Shown here: positions 1 through 18,860 of the stretch, piece after piece
How the letters are laid out: each line of letters opens with the position of its first letter
Numbering within the stretch: position 1 is the first letter of the stretch
NCBI RefSeq assembly: GCF_964340395.1
Contig: NC_135569.1
Coordinates: forward strand, 16,260,519 to 16,324,518
DNA from: Glandiceps talaboti
Taxonomy: Eukaryota; Hemichordata; Enteropneusta; Spengelidae
DNA: 64,000 nt
Reading direction: 5' to 3'
Notes under the pieces: generated by a model
What the model saw: the letters and a program-made list of their open reading frames with translations, nothing else
Told to the model about the DNA's origin: nothing
Database searches by the model: none
Translations under genes and position numbers: made by a program

Positions 1-2902
1 TACAGGCGAGAGAGACATCTTTCTTTTAAATTGACCTCACAGAATAGAATAAACTGAGAACCAAATTGTGTGTACTTTCTACTATTTTCTCAATGAATGA
101 TGAAATACTCGATGTGCTATGAGAATGTTAGGATTTATTAACACAATGAGTGGTCTTTAATACTAGTATTTGAGTAGACAAGTATAAAACCAAAATTTAA
201 AAATAAAACAATTTGAAAATTGGGTATTGTTGAAAATATGGCAAATATTGGTTAGATATGTGGTGCCAGCTGCCGTTTTGGTGATAGCTTAATCAGTGAT
301 ATATCCTGGAAGCACGTTTCACTTTATTTATGTTATGTACAGCAAATATTCGAGTTTCAATGAAATGTTATTTTTTCTGAAATGAAAAGTAAACTCGACA
401 AACAATACCAGTGCCATTGTAAGTAAACATTAAACAGTAAACAGTAAACACAAAGAGCAAAGTACAGATAACACTTGTTACTGTGTTTCCAATGAACCTT
501 ATTCAGCAGAGATTTAGTTCAACATGTTCTATATTTTTACAATTTCACATCATTCAGCAGTGATACACGTCTTTATAAACGGTTAGATCGGTTTTGTGTC
601 TTGCGGTTCTTGTAGTAACATTTGGTGTCACACTCACAGTATATCTTGGCAGGATACTACAATTGTATAAAATCCGACAATTCCTCCTCACACTAGTGAT
701 ATATAGGCTTATTTGTACATAAAGTTAAACTGATTTATCTATAGACCCATGTATTCTTGTCATATACATTTATTACATAAAACACACAACGTTCATTACA
801 TAAGACCAAATAAAACCCTGTGTTTCCGATAGCCCGACCAACCCTAGTTTGAGCCTCCAACCCTAAACATTTTTTTCAACATTTAAAAAAAGAGATAAAA
901 AATTCACGTCTCGTTTCTTTCCTGACCGATGTCTGTACATGTTTCTTCAAACTGTCACAAAAGGGGTATTCTGACCCACATTTCTTTATTTTTTGGTCAA
1001 ATCAATATTTTTCAAAAATAAAAACAATTAAAAAGATAAAACTCCCGACCTACCTACCCTATTTTCTGAGGTCATGTTATCGATAACAAACACTTATTTG
1101 TTTCGCCTAAGATACAGGAATAATACATAACAAGTTATAAAGAATACAATTTTAAAGGAGTTCCTAAGAAAATGATGATGGTGCTATAAATGTAGTCCAT
1201 CTCTCATAGTCCGTGTAAGAAATATAGAACTTGTAGAAATAACTATCATGATTATCAAACGACAAGTGAATCAATAGTCTGTATTCCGAGAAACTCATTG
1301 TACTGTGTTAATCAATTGTTCTCGTGCATCTGATGATACAAATGGAAGTGATATAGACAAAGGAATCGACCACATTAAAAATAAATATTCCTCCAGCAAC
1401 GGGACTAACGTCCAATATCGAATATATATTCTCCCAGAACAGACAACGTTTATCCTTCGTGTCACTTCTTAGTAGATGTTCTCGAACTTTTGACAAATCA
1501 GCAAGCGACATCTCATGGTGCGTGGAAACACGTGTGTCTTTACCTGAAGTATCATGTTATTAATCACATCTACTGTAAGTCTAATAAGCTAAGCAATGTA
1601 CGTAAGCGTAAAGGCTAGGACAAGGTCAATTTATAACGTGGTTAGGAAATAGGGTCACCATGCACCATAACCTCGGATAATATTTCAGAAATGGTTTATT
1701 TAGGCGCCGTAATTTAATCATTTATTCATTAAATACAGAAATACGCCATTTAAAGCAGATCATGGTTAACTTTTATTGTTATTACAGATTCTATCCTATA
1801 TTAAGAAGGTCATACTGCAGATATGATGTGAAATGATACTAATCAGTAAAAGGGGAGTACTGTACAGTATGATATCATACGGTCAACCTAATTTTTTTCT
1901 TCGTAAGATTTTCCTGTTATATAATACGTTACTATATCAGATATTCAATTTGATTTCGATCTTTTTTCAAGATGTCGCGTGTATAATTACTGAACGTATA
2001 TATCATCCAAGTCCTGTTTATCTCGTAATCAATACAACACATATTCACCCAGCTAAATAGCAAGACATGTGCGTAGATTTTATCTTTGACTAGCTTATCA
2101 GATCGAATAAAACACAGAGAAATATTAAGTATTTTCATAATTTTTCACATTTGTTTTTTTTTTCATTCAAAATTAAGTTATTAGTAATAGATAAAACCAG
2201 GTTGTTGTGTATACTACTCACATGTTGCCTGATCTCTGATCTTCATTTTATAACATCACCTTTTATATTTATAGTTTATAATGGTAGACTCATTGTGTAG
2301 ATCTGTTCTACCAGCAATGTTCATAATGTCAGTTTCAAACGTCTGTGAGCTTACTTGTCTATTCCCGCATTAGAATAGTTTGTTTCATTTCTTGATTTGT
2401 CATGAGTATAATGACCCTACATTTATGGAATCTGACCACACTTGTTTCAAATGACATTCTGTATGTCCGGATTGTAAATAAATCATAGGTAAGTGATGGT
2501 TCGATGGCACCACTGTAAGCGACTATTTTGGCAAATGTTGGGACATTTGATAAATCGATCAGTTAGTATCATGTGGCGCCATCTTGGCTAGAGTTAGGTT
2601 CCGATTGTATTGTCTCATTTTCAAGCAGGTTCGGACAAACAAGTTTAGAAGATGGTAGTTGGAGCGCAATTATTAAATGTTGTACGATGGCTATATACTG
2701 GTGTAATAGAAATGATATAATTATGACACGTTCGTCTTATCCTTCTGTTTGTAATGACCTTGTAAAGTATCTACACTGTCAAAAAATATCAAAACACACA
2801 CACACACACACTTACCGTTTCTCATTTTATCTTTATTTACGTTAATAGACCTCTCTGATTAGACCCATCATTTTTAAGTGTTTTGTGACGAGGAGTAATA
2901 AA
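1..2902. other. Non-coding stretch, no gene seen
   Basis: AT-rich sequence with frequent stops in all frames. I looked here for the two missing upstream exons of the acetylcholine receptor gene (signal peptide, then the segment before the DERNQ exon) and found nothing convincing. A short (AC)n run lies near 2796-2812. The stretch may be intron or upstream flank of the receptor gene. Confidence 0.5.
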
Positions 2903-5694
2903 CAAATGTAGTAGTGCCAAATGTAGTAATGTCAAATGTAGTAGTGCCAAAAGTAGTAATGTCAAATGTAGTAATGTCAAATGTAGTAATGTCAAATGTA
3001 ATAGTGTCAAATGTAGTAATGTCAAATGTAGTAGTGTCAAATGTAGCAATGTCAAATGCAGTAGTGTCAAATGTAGTAGTGCCAAATGTAGTAGTTTCAA
3101 ATGTAATAGTGTCAAATGCAGTAGTGTAAAATGTAATAGTGTCAAATGTAGTAATGTCAAATGTAGTAATGTCAAATGTAGTAGTGTCAAATGTAGTAGG
3201 GTCAAATGTAGTAGTGTCAAATGTAGTAATGTCAAATGTAGTAGTGCCAAATGTAGTAGGGTCAAATGTAGTAATGTCAAATGTAGTAGTGCCAAATGTA
3301 ATAGTGTCAAATGCAGTAGTGTCAAATGTAGTAGTGCCAAATGTAATAGTGTCAAATGCAGTAGTGTAAAATGTAATAGTGTCAAATGTAGTAATGTCAA
3401 ATGTAGTAGTTTCAAATGTAATAGTGTCAAATGCAGTAGTGTAAAATGTAATAGTGTCAAATGTAGTAATGTCAAATGTAGTAATGTCAAATGTAGTAGT
3501 GTCAAATGTAGTAGGGTCAAATGTAGTAGTGTCAAATGTAGTAGTGCCAAATGTAGTAGGGTCAAATGTAGTAATGTCAAATGTAGTAGTGCCAAATGTA
3601 ATAGTGTCAAATGCAGTAGTGTCAAATGTAGTAGTGCCAAATGTAATAGTGTCAAATGCAGTAGTGTAAAATGTAATAGTGTCAAATGTAGTAATGTCAA
3701 ATGTAGTAATGTCAAATGTAGTAATGTCAAATGTAGTAGTGTCAAATGTAGTAGTGTCAAATGTAGTAATGTCAAATGTAGTAGTGTCAAATGTAGTAGT
3801 GTCAAATGTAGTAGTGTCAAATGTAGTCATAGTGCCAAATGTAGTAGGGTCAAATGTAGTAGTGTCAAATGTAGTAATGTCAAATGTAGTAGTGTCAAAT
3901 GTAGTAATGTCAAATGTAGTAGTGTCAAATGTAGTAGTGTCAAATGCAGTAGTGTCAAATGTAATAGTGTCAAATGTAGTAATGTCAAATGTAGCAATGT
4001 CAAATGTAGTAGTGTCAAATGCAGTAGTGTAAAATGTAATAGTTTCAAATGTAGTAATGTCAAATGTAGTAATGTCAAATGTAGTAGTGTCAAATGTAGT
4101 AGTGTCAAATGTAGTAGTGTCAAATGTAGCAATGTCAAATGTAGTAGTGTCAAATGTAGTAGTGTCAAATGTAGTAATGTCAAATGTAGCAATGTCAAAT
4201 GTAGTAGTGTCAAATGTAGTAGTGTCAAATGTAGTAATGTCAAATGTAGTAGTGCCAAATGTAATAGTGTCAAATGCAGTAGTGTAAAATGTAATAGTGT
4301 CAAATGTAGTAATGTCAAATGTAGTAATGTCAAATGTAGTAGTGTCAAATGTAGTAGTGTCAAATGTAGTAGTGTCAAATGTAGTAGTGTCAAATGTGGT
4401 AATGTCAAATGTAGCAATGTCAAATGTAACAATGTCAAATGTAGTAGTGTCAAATGTAGTAGTGTCAAATGTAGTAATGTCAAATGTAGTAATGTCAAAT
4501 GTAGCAATGTCAAATGTAGCAATGTCAAATGTAGTAGTGCCAAATGTAATAGTGTCAAATGTAGTAGTGTCAAATGTAGTAGTGTCAAAAGTAGTAGTGT
4601 CAAATGTAGTAGTGTCAAATGTAGTAGTGTCAAATGTAGTAGTGTCAAATGTGGTAATGTCAAATTAGCAATGTCAAATGTAGTAGTGTCAAATGTAGTA
4701 GTGTCAAATGTAGTAGTGTCAAATGTAGTAATGTCAAATGTAATAGTGTCAAATGTAACAATGTCAAATGTAGCAATGCCAAATGTAGTAGTGTCAAATG
4801 TAGTAATGTCAAATGTAGTAAGTCAAATGTAGTAGTGTCAAATGTAGTAGTGTCAAATGTAGTAGTGTCAAATGTAACAATGTCAAATGTAGCAATGTCA
4901 AATGTAGTAGTGCCAAATGTAGTAATGTCAAATGTAGTAGTGTCAAATGTAGTAATGTCAAATGTAATAGTGTCAAATGTAACAATGTCAAATGTAGCAA
5001 TGTCAAATGTAGTAGTGTCAAATGTAGTAATGTCAAATGTAGTAAGTCAAATGTAGTAATGTCAAATATAGTAATGTCAAATGTAGTAATGTCAAATGTA
5101 GCAATGTCAAATGTAGTAGTGTCAAATGTAGTAATGTCAAATGTAGTAGTGTCAAATGTAGTAATGTCAAATGTAGTAAGTCAAATGTAGTAGTGTCAAA
5201 TGTAGTAATGTCAAATGTAGTAGTGTCAAATGTAGTAATGTCAAATGTAGTAGTGTCAAATGTAGTAATGTCAAATGTAGTAGTGTCAAATGTAGTAATG
5301 TCAAATGTAGTAAGTCAAATGTAGGAATGTCAAATGTAGTAGTGTCAAATGTAGTAGTGTCAAATGTAGTAGTGTCAAAAGTAGTAGTGTCAAATGTAGT
5401 AGTGTCAAATGTAGTAGTGTCAAATGTGGTAATGTCAAATGTAGCAATGTCAAATGTAGCAATGTCAAATGTAGTAGTGTCAAATGTAGTAATGTCAAAT
5501 GTAGCAATGTCAAATGTAACAATGTCAAATGTAGTAGTGTCAAATGTAGTAGTGTCAAATGTAGTAATGTCAAATGTAGTAGTGTCAAATGTAGTATTGT
5601 CAAATGTAGTAATGTCAAATGTAGCAGTGTCAAATGCAGTGGTGTCAAATGTAGTAGTGTCAAATGTAATAATGTCAAATGTAGTAATGTCAAA
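2903..5694. repeat. 15-bp minisatellite array, about 186 units
   Basis: Near-perfect tandem copies of a 15-base unit, consensus AAATGTAGTAGTGTC, fill 2.8 kb without a break. Variants are mostly single substitutions (GTAGTA/GTAGCA/GTAATA; GTGTC/ATGTC/GTGCC). A few units are shortened to about 12 bases (GTAGTAAGTC, near 4815, 5041, 5178, 5312) and one near 3826 is 3 bases longer. Variant units recur in blocks: the run beginning GTGTAAAATGTAATAG returns after about 240, 75 and 225 bases, which indicates higher-order duplication. Because 15 is a multiple of three and the unit has few stops, long open frames appear on both strands (TFDTT and LLHLT repeats on -, MSNVV repeats on +). I regard these as by-products, not genes. 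Confidence 0.95.
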
Positions 5695-6351
5695 CAAATG
5701 TGTTACGTTTCATGATAGTCGATTGATTTCTCCAAATCCGAAGTTCACTCACATTATTCTGGGCAAATACTAACATTTGTGCTCACTTCAATAAGAATAT
5801 TAAACCAAACTAGATGATTTTTAAAAATATATTTCCTCTACATTGCTTTCTTTGTGTAATCAATATATCTGACTTACAGAGGTCAAAGCAGTGTAATATT
5901 TAGAAGATTTTAATGTTAAACTTTGTAATTTCTAGTGTGCATTTAATTGCGTATTGGGAGTCTTTTAAAGTTTGTATTTCATTTTTTAAGACATAAACCG
6001 TGTGTATATTTTTATATTGTATCTTCAATATGTGTTTAATGTATGGAACCACATCAAGCGTAATTTGTATCTTGTTTTTCTTTTTCCATATTTATTGTAG
6101 ATTTAATATATTCAAAATATGTAAAATGCCCTTATACTCTTTTTATATGTAATTATGCTTTTAAATGTAATTATGAACGTCACATATACATACGACAAGA
6201 CTTAATTGAACCAAAGTCAACACATGCAACGCGTAACAACATCAGGTAACATCAGAAAACATACAAAATAACACATTGCAAAAAATCATACAATATTGAT
6301 GTATAATGGTTGGTAAGAGATGTTTTTTTTTCCTTTTATTTTTTCTATTAG
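5695..6351. other. Sequence between minisatellite and first visible receptor exon
   Basis: AT-rich, no coding signal recognised. It ends in a pyrimidine-rich tract and AG at 6350-6351, a normal 3' splice site for the exon starting at 6352, so at least its right part is intron. Confidence 0.6.
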
Positions 6352-11938
<5,587 letters not shown>

Positions 11939-12127
11939 CGATAGTTGTATGCAATATTATCCAACATATCTTCCAATCATCGGTGTTCAAGTTTGTGATG
12001 ACGCAATAATTTTGTTGTTTGAATATTGGCGGACATATTGACAGTCGCACTCCAAATAAGGGCATAGTCTTTGACGTCATTAAAAGGCATGGGTATGCCT
12101 TTGATCAGGGACGACGAATTAGTTGAC

Positions 12128-12133
12128 ATTAAA
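12128..12133 (+). promoter_or_regulatory. Candidate poly(A) signal ATTAAA
   Basis: ATTAAA 190 bases after the receptor stop codon, followed about 18 bases later by a T-rich tract (12150-12165). An AATAAA at 12619-12624 is the alternative. Neither is proven. Confidence 0.25.
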
Positions 12134-13050
12134 GTGTGACGCAATACCCTTTGTTTTTTTTTTAAAAGTACAGCAATACTTAGGACATTTGGACAATGAA
12201 GTGGTATAAGTTTGCAAAATTAATCTCTATATTCCTCTTCATATTAATTGATGTAAAATGTGTGTGAACAGATTTGAACCCAAAGACAAATAAGACCTCA
12301 CCTGTCACATGGAATCTGAACAGTCAGAAAACATGACCCCACAAAATGATATCTGTATCATAAATTTCTTCTGATATGTCATTCCTATTGGGGCTGGTAG
12401 GAGAAATGGGTTCTCCTTCACAGGAATCAATGAAATGAATACATTTTAAATAAGCGACATTTTATCCCACCCCACAAGATTTTCAACAAGACATTCATGT
12501 TAGCGTGTAGAACTTTTAATCTACAAGCATCCAATTAGAAGCTCAATTATGCGGCACTGGTCTGCAAAGTTCAAAGTTCACTTTCAAAAGAATGGAAGTG
12601 CAAGAGAGAAGAGTTAGTAATAAATACATTTTCTTACAACGATCAGTTATTAATTGCTAAGAAATATATAACATACGGTTCCGCCATGACGTAGCTTCCG
12701 TTTCTTGGTTAATATCTATATATCCCGAAAGCAGTGAATGTTGGGATACCACCGGCTTATAAAATTAGAATATTGACGTATCTTTAGATTTAGAAAATAA
12801 TTTAATGGCTAGAATATGAAAAAATGTTTTAAAACGACTACTTATGTTTGTGAATAAACGTGATGATTTTTACCAATGGCAAGAATGGCCAGAGTAATGT
12901 GATTTTGTTCTAGCCATCTCCTCACTACACCCTCATAGAAAATAGCTAGGCTAGGGGGACTCAATTGCAATTGACTAGATGTTATGTCTCCATCCATGTG
13001 TGTCTGTTTGTTCATCTGGCTTTCTGTTTGAGCGCGTGCGTGCGTGCGTG

Positions 13051-13052
<2 letters not shown>

Positions 13053-13128
<76 letters not shown>
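13053..13128. repeat. (TG)n microsatellite
   Basis: About 75 bases of TG, preceded by a short GCGT run (13032-13050). Confidence 0.98.
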
Positions 13129-13129
<1 letters not shown>

Positions 13130-14904
13130 TCGTAAGATTTGAATGTATACTTTGGAAAAATTGCCTATGAGACAAAGTTTAATTGATAAGATGTTTGTGG
13201 ACATCGTAAGCCGGCATTCGATTTCAGTTGAAGGGCTAATAAAATCCATTGACAAATGTCAAGCACACATTAATCATTGTTTAATTAAAACCCATTTCAA
13301 TCGATTATTGTTATTCATACAAAGAATATATAGATGGAATACCCAGTAGTGTGATCGAATTGTATTTCTAATTAAGCAACTCAGTTTAATATATGTATTT
13401 TTTAAAGAAGAAACGTGGATGCCACATATTGTAGTTTAATTGATTTGCATTTTGGATTCAATTAACACTTTTAATACATAACAACAACTATGACACTGCC
13501 CATTGCAAGTAACAAACCTGATATATTATAACAGCGTCAGCTAACCCTTGAGGGCGCACTACTAGAAAATGTGCTTCAGATTGGTGGAGTTACCAAGTGG
13601 CCTGCAATTACATTCCTGTTGGCAAGGCTTCATCGTGGACTATAAATTTGATAGATAGGTTGGAGAAACAACTAAGAACTTACCTCTCTTTCTATTATAT
13701 ATTTGAATACACAATTGTCTCAATGTGTCTGGCCTAGAAAAACAATTGCTTGGTTCTGATTACCCGACCCCACCTAGTTTTTCACTGCTGACCCTAAATC
13801 TTTTTTTACACATTAGAGAAAAAATAACGAAATCGCGAAAATTGTGAAGTCTCGCCAGAAATAGTGATTGCGGAAACTCACATCAACTAAAACAGACACT
13901 CTAATACTGTTCTTCCAATCTGTAATGGCTGTACATCTGATAGGAAGAAATAAATAACACAGAGACCATTTGGAAAACAATGGAAAACCTGAACTAGACA
14001 ATCACACATGGAAAAAAAATACTAAAATAAAATGAAATATCTACCTACTCCACCTACTCTAAAATTGAGCGTAATCGGAACCACACAACTTTTTTAATAG
14101 GCCTAACTGTTTATTTTTTTTCCAATATTATTCTTTGGGCCTCAGGGCACAAAAAGTTAAAATAAATTTTCTCCCAACTCCTCAGTAAATTATTCACTTT
14201 TTACAATATCATAAACACATTCATTTTTCAAATCGTATGAAACTTGAATATAGTGCAATTTGATTATTCTTTTTTTGTGTATGTTATGTCATTGCAAGCC
14301 TCTACAATAGCAATGAAGATTTCTTGCAATGGAAACAATACATAGCGATGGGATACAATCAATATAGACTATATGACTGTGTCCCTGTAGGAAATTATAG
14401 CTAGGATACTAAATGCGATAACTAACCTGTATTCGTATGTATGTGTCCAACCTATGGCGATCTTCGACCCACCACAAAGTAGATAGCTGTTATGTACACG
14501 GCTGAAAAATTTATTTTGACGTAATCGAATGACCATGTTCTTTGACGGGTTGTTAGAGTAAATATTCGGATAGACACTCGATTGCCTGACACGGATATCA
14601 TACCGACGACTAATACTAATATCTGACGTCATCACGTCTGCTGTCATCAATATTTAACTTCTGCATACATTACTGTATCAGAGATTTTTTTTAGAATTTG
14701 GTAAACACATCAGATATTTGATCGTTGCAAGGACGATCATGGAAAAAAATTGGTTTATTGCCAATATATTTATAAGTGATATAGGAATTGTTAGTGTTCT
14801 AAAGAGAGGAGGTCGAGGCTAGGACAATTGTTGAAATATATACTGTTCAGCGATTACTTGCAACGTTGCGCGTGCGCACTACAATGCGATATCGACTATA
14901 TGTA

Positions 14905-15020
14905 TATGTTATTTGCTAAATACCGTTCCATATCTTGCTGCGAGAGGTAATTTTTCCGGTAATAACGGAGAGCCGTTATTCGAGCAGCAAGATGTGGAAC
15001 AGTATTTGGCAAATAACATA
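14905..15020. repeat. Short inverted repeat (37-bp arms), foldback/MITE-like
   Basis: Left arm 14905-14941 and right arm 14984-15020 are reverse complements with three mismatches (arm core GCAGCAAGATRTGGAAC). A second small hairpin, AATAACGG/CCGTTATT, sits in the 42-base middle. Transcribed or single-stranded, the whole 116 bases folds into a two-level stem. Confidence 0.85.
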
Positions 15021-17606
15021 CTTATACGTCACCTGCGACTATGGATTCATTTTTGAATGTCTAAAAATGCTGTTTCATTTTAAAATAAAATCACTTCCGC
15101 GTTATACTGTTGAGCGTAGTATCATGCACCTCTCTGATAACTGCAATGCGGTTGTTTACATGTCAGCCTTAACTTTATCATCCAATCAGAGTGCGCGTTT
15201 GCTCAGTAGTACCATGGCAAACATTTTACACATTTAGTAATTGATTTTTCAAGCAGGATGCCACGATAAAATTATTTTCTAAATTAACAACCAAACTAAA
15301 TACGCAATCCTCATCCATATGGCCACTTGCAGTCATTTACTGCATCTCGTATTGTGGTGGACTTAATCAGTGAGCGATATATAGTTTTCATCGTCAAAGT
15401 AGGTGTGTATAGTTTCAAGTACAGGTTACCTAGTAGACAACCTTTTACTCGTGCTTTACTGATTTTCAAATACATGGCGTTGTGATCTCCAACGAACCGG
15501 ACACATATCACTAGCATTGTGCGTAAGAGATGAGGACATTAACCAGACAGCTAGCCGGTTTGCTATAATGCCTATTGAAAGTTAATATCTCCATGTCAAC
15601 TGTTCCCTTAAAATGCCACAAACTTTTATTCACTTTTCATTTTGATAAAGTGTGGTAAATTTGATAGATGTGATATTTTATATCATTTCAAATGGTTTTT
15701 CTACGGTCTGAGCTCTCTTCAAATGACACATACTTTTGTGTCTGATAAAGTTCGGTGAATTTGATCGAATAATATTACAACGTAATTTGGCTCCTCATTC
15801 ATTCAATAAAGGGGTTCAAAACACAGTTACAATATCTACCACTAATAACATGTAGCCAATATACCTATCTACATTTTCTGTGTATCTACTGTTTCAACTT
15901 TAAATTTCTGAAAAGAAAAGAAAAACACTATCTATCTTTCAAAACTTTGGTTCGTGTTCATTAAAGTGAGCATAATCTTACAAAGGAACATTTCTAAGAT
16001 GTCTACCTTGGCTACCATTTCAAATTGCATTCAAAGACACTCGACTGCTCTCAAATGCGTCAAGGGAGTGTCTATGGGTAGACTTTCTTGTGAGAAAATG
16101 CAAACACGTACAGTCCAATGAAGATATAAATACCAAATTGTTTCGGCCCGGAGTAACCTGGTTAGCCGGTTACTGACACCACAGGCACAGGGGAGATTAG
16201 TATTCTGCTTGAATGTATTGAATTTATTAACAACACTACAGTTTAATTCATTTAGATCTTATCTTTTAAGCTCCTATTTATCCAACATTTTTTTACTTGC
16301 AGGAATTGTAATGATAAATTTAAAATTCAAATCGTAATTTGGAGCTCCTGTGATGATAGCAAATATTCATCTAAATGACGCCCTCTGGTGACGAAGTATT
16401 ATCTTGCTCAAAGTCTTGATATGGAACCTGCTAGAAAAATGAGTATATGACATGTAAGCTCGATCGTCAAAAGCAGTCTACTGTGTTATTTTACTGTACG
16501 TACGTATCGAGACAATGAGCAGTTATACGAAAGCAATTTTGAAGGTATTCATAGTATGCCGTAATTCTTAGTAATTTAAAGTTTCTTATTTCAAGAAGTC
16601 TACCCGAAGGACCAAACACGTATCAGAGACTGGTGATATCCCCCATGGTCCAGTACTAGTGTTATTACTTATTCATCGACACATTGCCCTCCTCATATTA
16701 TCTACTAACTTAAGTAAAATAAAAAAAGATCATATTTTAGGAAAACTATAGATACAAGGTTTACTTCTGACGTCATACCCTAATTTTGTTTTGTACTGAA
16801 CAATATTCTTGACCCTGGCATTTAAATATTTCAAGTTTGTCATGCAAAAGGAATATTTCTAAAAATCATTTTACAAGTGTATATTTAAGCGCTTTTTACG
16901 CTAGTGGTGGAGTTTAACCCGATAATTTACCAGACAAACCAACAGCGACTAACATAAACTATCCTTGTTTTCGGTGACGCGGGAAGTTATGGATGTTTTT
17001 TGAGTGTAGCTTTCGTTCCTTGGTATTTACAATTACTTCTAACTGTGTTTAAGATAGACATATAGATGACAGAAATGCACAATTGAAACGCTTAAAGGCA
17101 TAACCTGGGTCTATATGCCTTTTACGCACAAGTGAAAATACTTTCATAAAATCATAATCAATGTTGTTGCACAGGCTATTTTTCATCCCCATTTTTTACT
17201 TAGTAAAAATGTCATAACTTTGTTAAAAATGAAGATATTGACTCTCTTCTAGTATAATGTTGAAGTGATGTTTACCTTCTAGCATTGATAGAAGAGTTGA
17301 CTGCATATAGTAAGCACATCCTTCATATTCTATACGTATAATTAATTACGTCATCGGGTCGTTCATAAGTTATATCTTCATGAAAGGTTAGAGTTCAGTC
17401 GATTGCAAGTAATTACGTATTATTCAGTAAGTAGAATACTGTGAGTACATTTTAAATACGCTGCAAAAAACTATGCCCCATCACTTTGTGTCCCTTTAAA
17501 GAAAATATTCCGTATAATTCACCTTGAATAACTGCTACCACTGTTCATCAGCGTTCTGTAAGATACCAACTTACATGACAAAACTCAAACGACAGGAGAT
17601 TATCAG

Positions 17607-17607
<1 letters not shown>

Positions 17608-17645
<38 letters not shown>

Positions 17646-17655
17646 ATATATATAT
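17608..17655. repeat. (AT)n microsatellite
   Basis: About 45 bases of TA with one TGTATG break. Confidence 0.95.
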
Positions 17656-18325
17656 GGAACATTCCCGCCAAGTTTATGTTAACAAAACTACCGTAACGAT
17701 TGTTGTTCAGCACTTCCACATTTTTATATTCTGTTTTTGGGGCGAAATAACGACTACTATTACATCTGTGCATATATACATTACTCAAAATTCTTACAGG
17801 ATTATATTAACAAATCTGTAACAGCGGATATCAAAATACCGTTTACTGGTTCTATTTGATACAACCTCGCAGAAAGTAATAAAAAACTATAAGTTACACT
17901 TTAATATAGCAAGATTGAATGAATACAATTTCTCAATCAAATATCTTAACCTTTTCAGTAATAGTGGACCACTACTAAAAGTATGTTCTATCGTTTCTTT
18001 ATGTTGATTCAGAGCTGATTTTCTGTCTTTATCTGTGAGCGATTATCCATAATAGTAAAGGAGACTTATAGAGCGATTAATCTCTGCAACCAGACCTCGA
18101 GGCGTAGGACACGTTCATCTATCCTGCCTGTCAATGTTTTGCTTGCCAGTTTCTCTAACATGTCAACTCACAATAATCAGTCAAACTCTTAAACTATTCC
18201 ATATCGTTTACCATATGGCTGTCAGTCGTCCAATTTAGGTGAAGTCTTTACAGCACTGTAATATGTTCGTTCACTATTGATTGGTAGAATTAACTTTTGA
18301 TGAGAATTTTACACAAATGAATGAA

Positions 18326-18326
18326 T

Positions 18327-18361
<35 letters not shown>

Positions 18362-18545
18362 TTTGAATATATAACAGTTCATCCAGTCGACCATGCATCC
18401 ATACCAACGTGTAGGTGGATGGGTGGTTGGTTGGGTGGATGGATGGATGGATGGATGGACGGATATGTAGGGATGGATGGGTGGTTGGTTGGTTGGTTGG
18501 TTGGTTGGTTGGTTGGTTGGATGAATGGATTGATGGATAGGTGGA
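18326..18545. repeat. (TTTA)n then (GGAT)n/(GGTT)n microsatellites
   Basis: TTTA repeats at 18326-18364. After about 45 bases of unique sequence come alternating GGAT and GGTT blocks, with a run of about eight GGTT at 18481-18520. Confidence 0.96.
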
Positions 18546-18755
18546 TGAGAGAAGATAAAGTATAAATCCGAGAGGCCAACAGCAAAAAATATTCAAGGTT
18601 TGATTAAATTACCTCGCTGTAAGTAAGAAGAGCGTCAATTTGTTTGACTCTACCGAACAACAGGCTTTCCCGGAGTACAAGGTCAGTTTCCTCCTAGCCT
18701 GCACTAACACTGAACCTTCCTCCTGCTATTGGAAATTGCCTGTTGGCTGGTTTAT

Positions 18756-18860
18756 AAATAAATAAATTTAATTAATTAATTAATTAATTAATTAATTAAT
18801 AAGTAAGTAAATAAGTAAATAAATAAATAAACAATGAATAAATATATAAATAAGTACACA
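18756..18860. repeat. (TTAA)n/(AATA)n simple repeat
   Basis: AAATAAAT, then about seven TTAA units, then degenerate AAGT/AAAT repeats. Confidence 0.9.

Larger units (their letters stand above)
11939..17600. other. 3' flank and intergenic DNA, no gene seen
   Basis: The 3' UTR of the receptor must start here. Beyond it I see no exon-like frame or RNA gene. Apart from the (TG)n array and the inverted repeat listed separately, it is unique-looking AT-rich sequence. Confidence 0.55.

Noticed and set aside
2837-3830. Long minus-strand frames of TFDTT or LLHLT repeats (up to 327 codons), and similar to 5697
   Set aside because: They arise from a 15-bp unit without stops. Several frames on both strands are open at once, and unit losses shift frame freely. 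No signal peptide, splice or start context supports a protein.
2903-5694. CRISPR-like array
   Set aside because: Units are directly contiguous with no spacers, and the DNA is metazoan.
1-6351. Missing first two receptor exons
   Set aside because: I searched for a signal peptide exon and a segment ending just before DERNQ and found no candidate with splice sites. The minisatellite could hide only intron.
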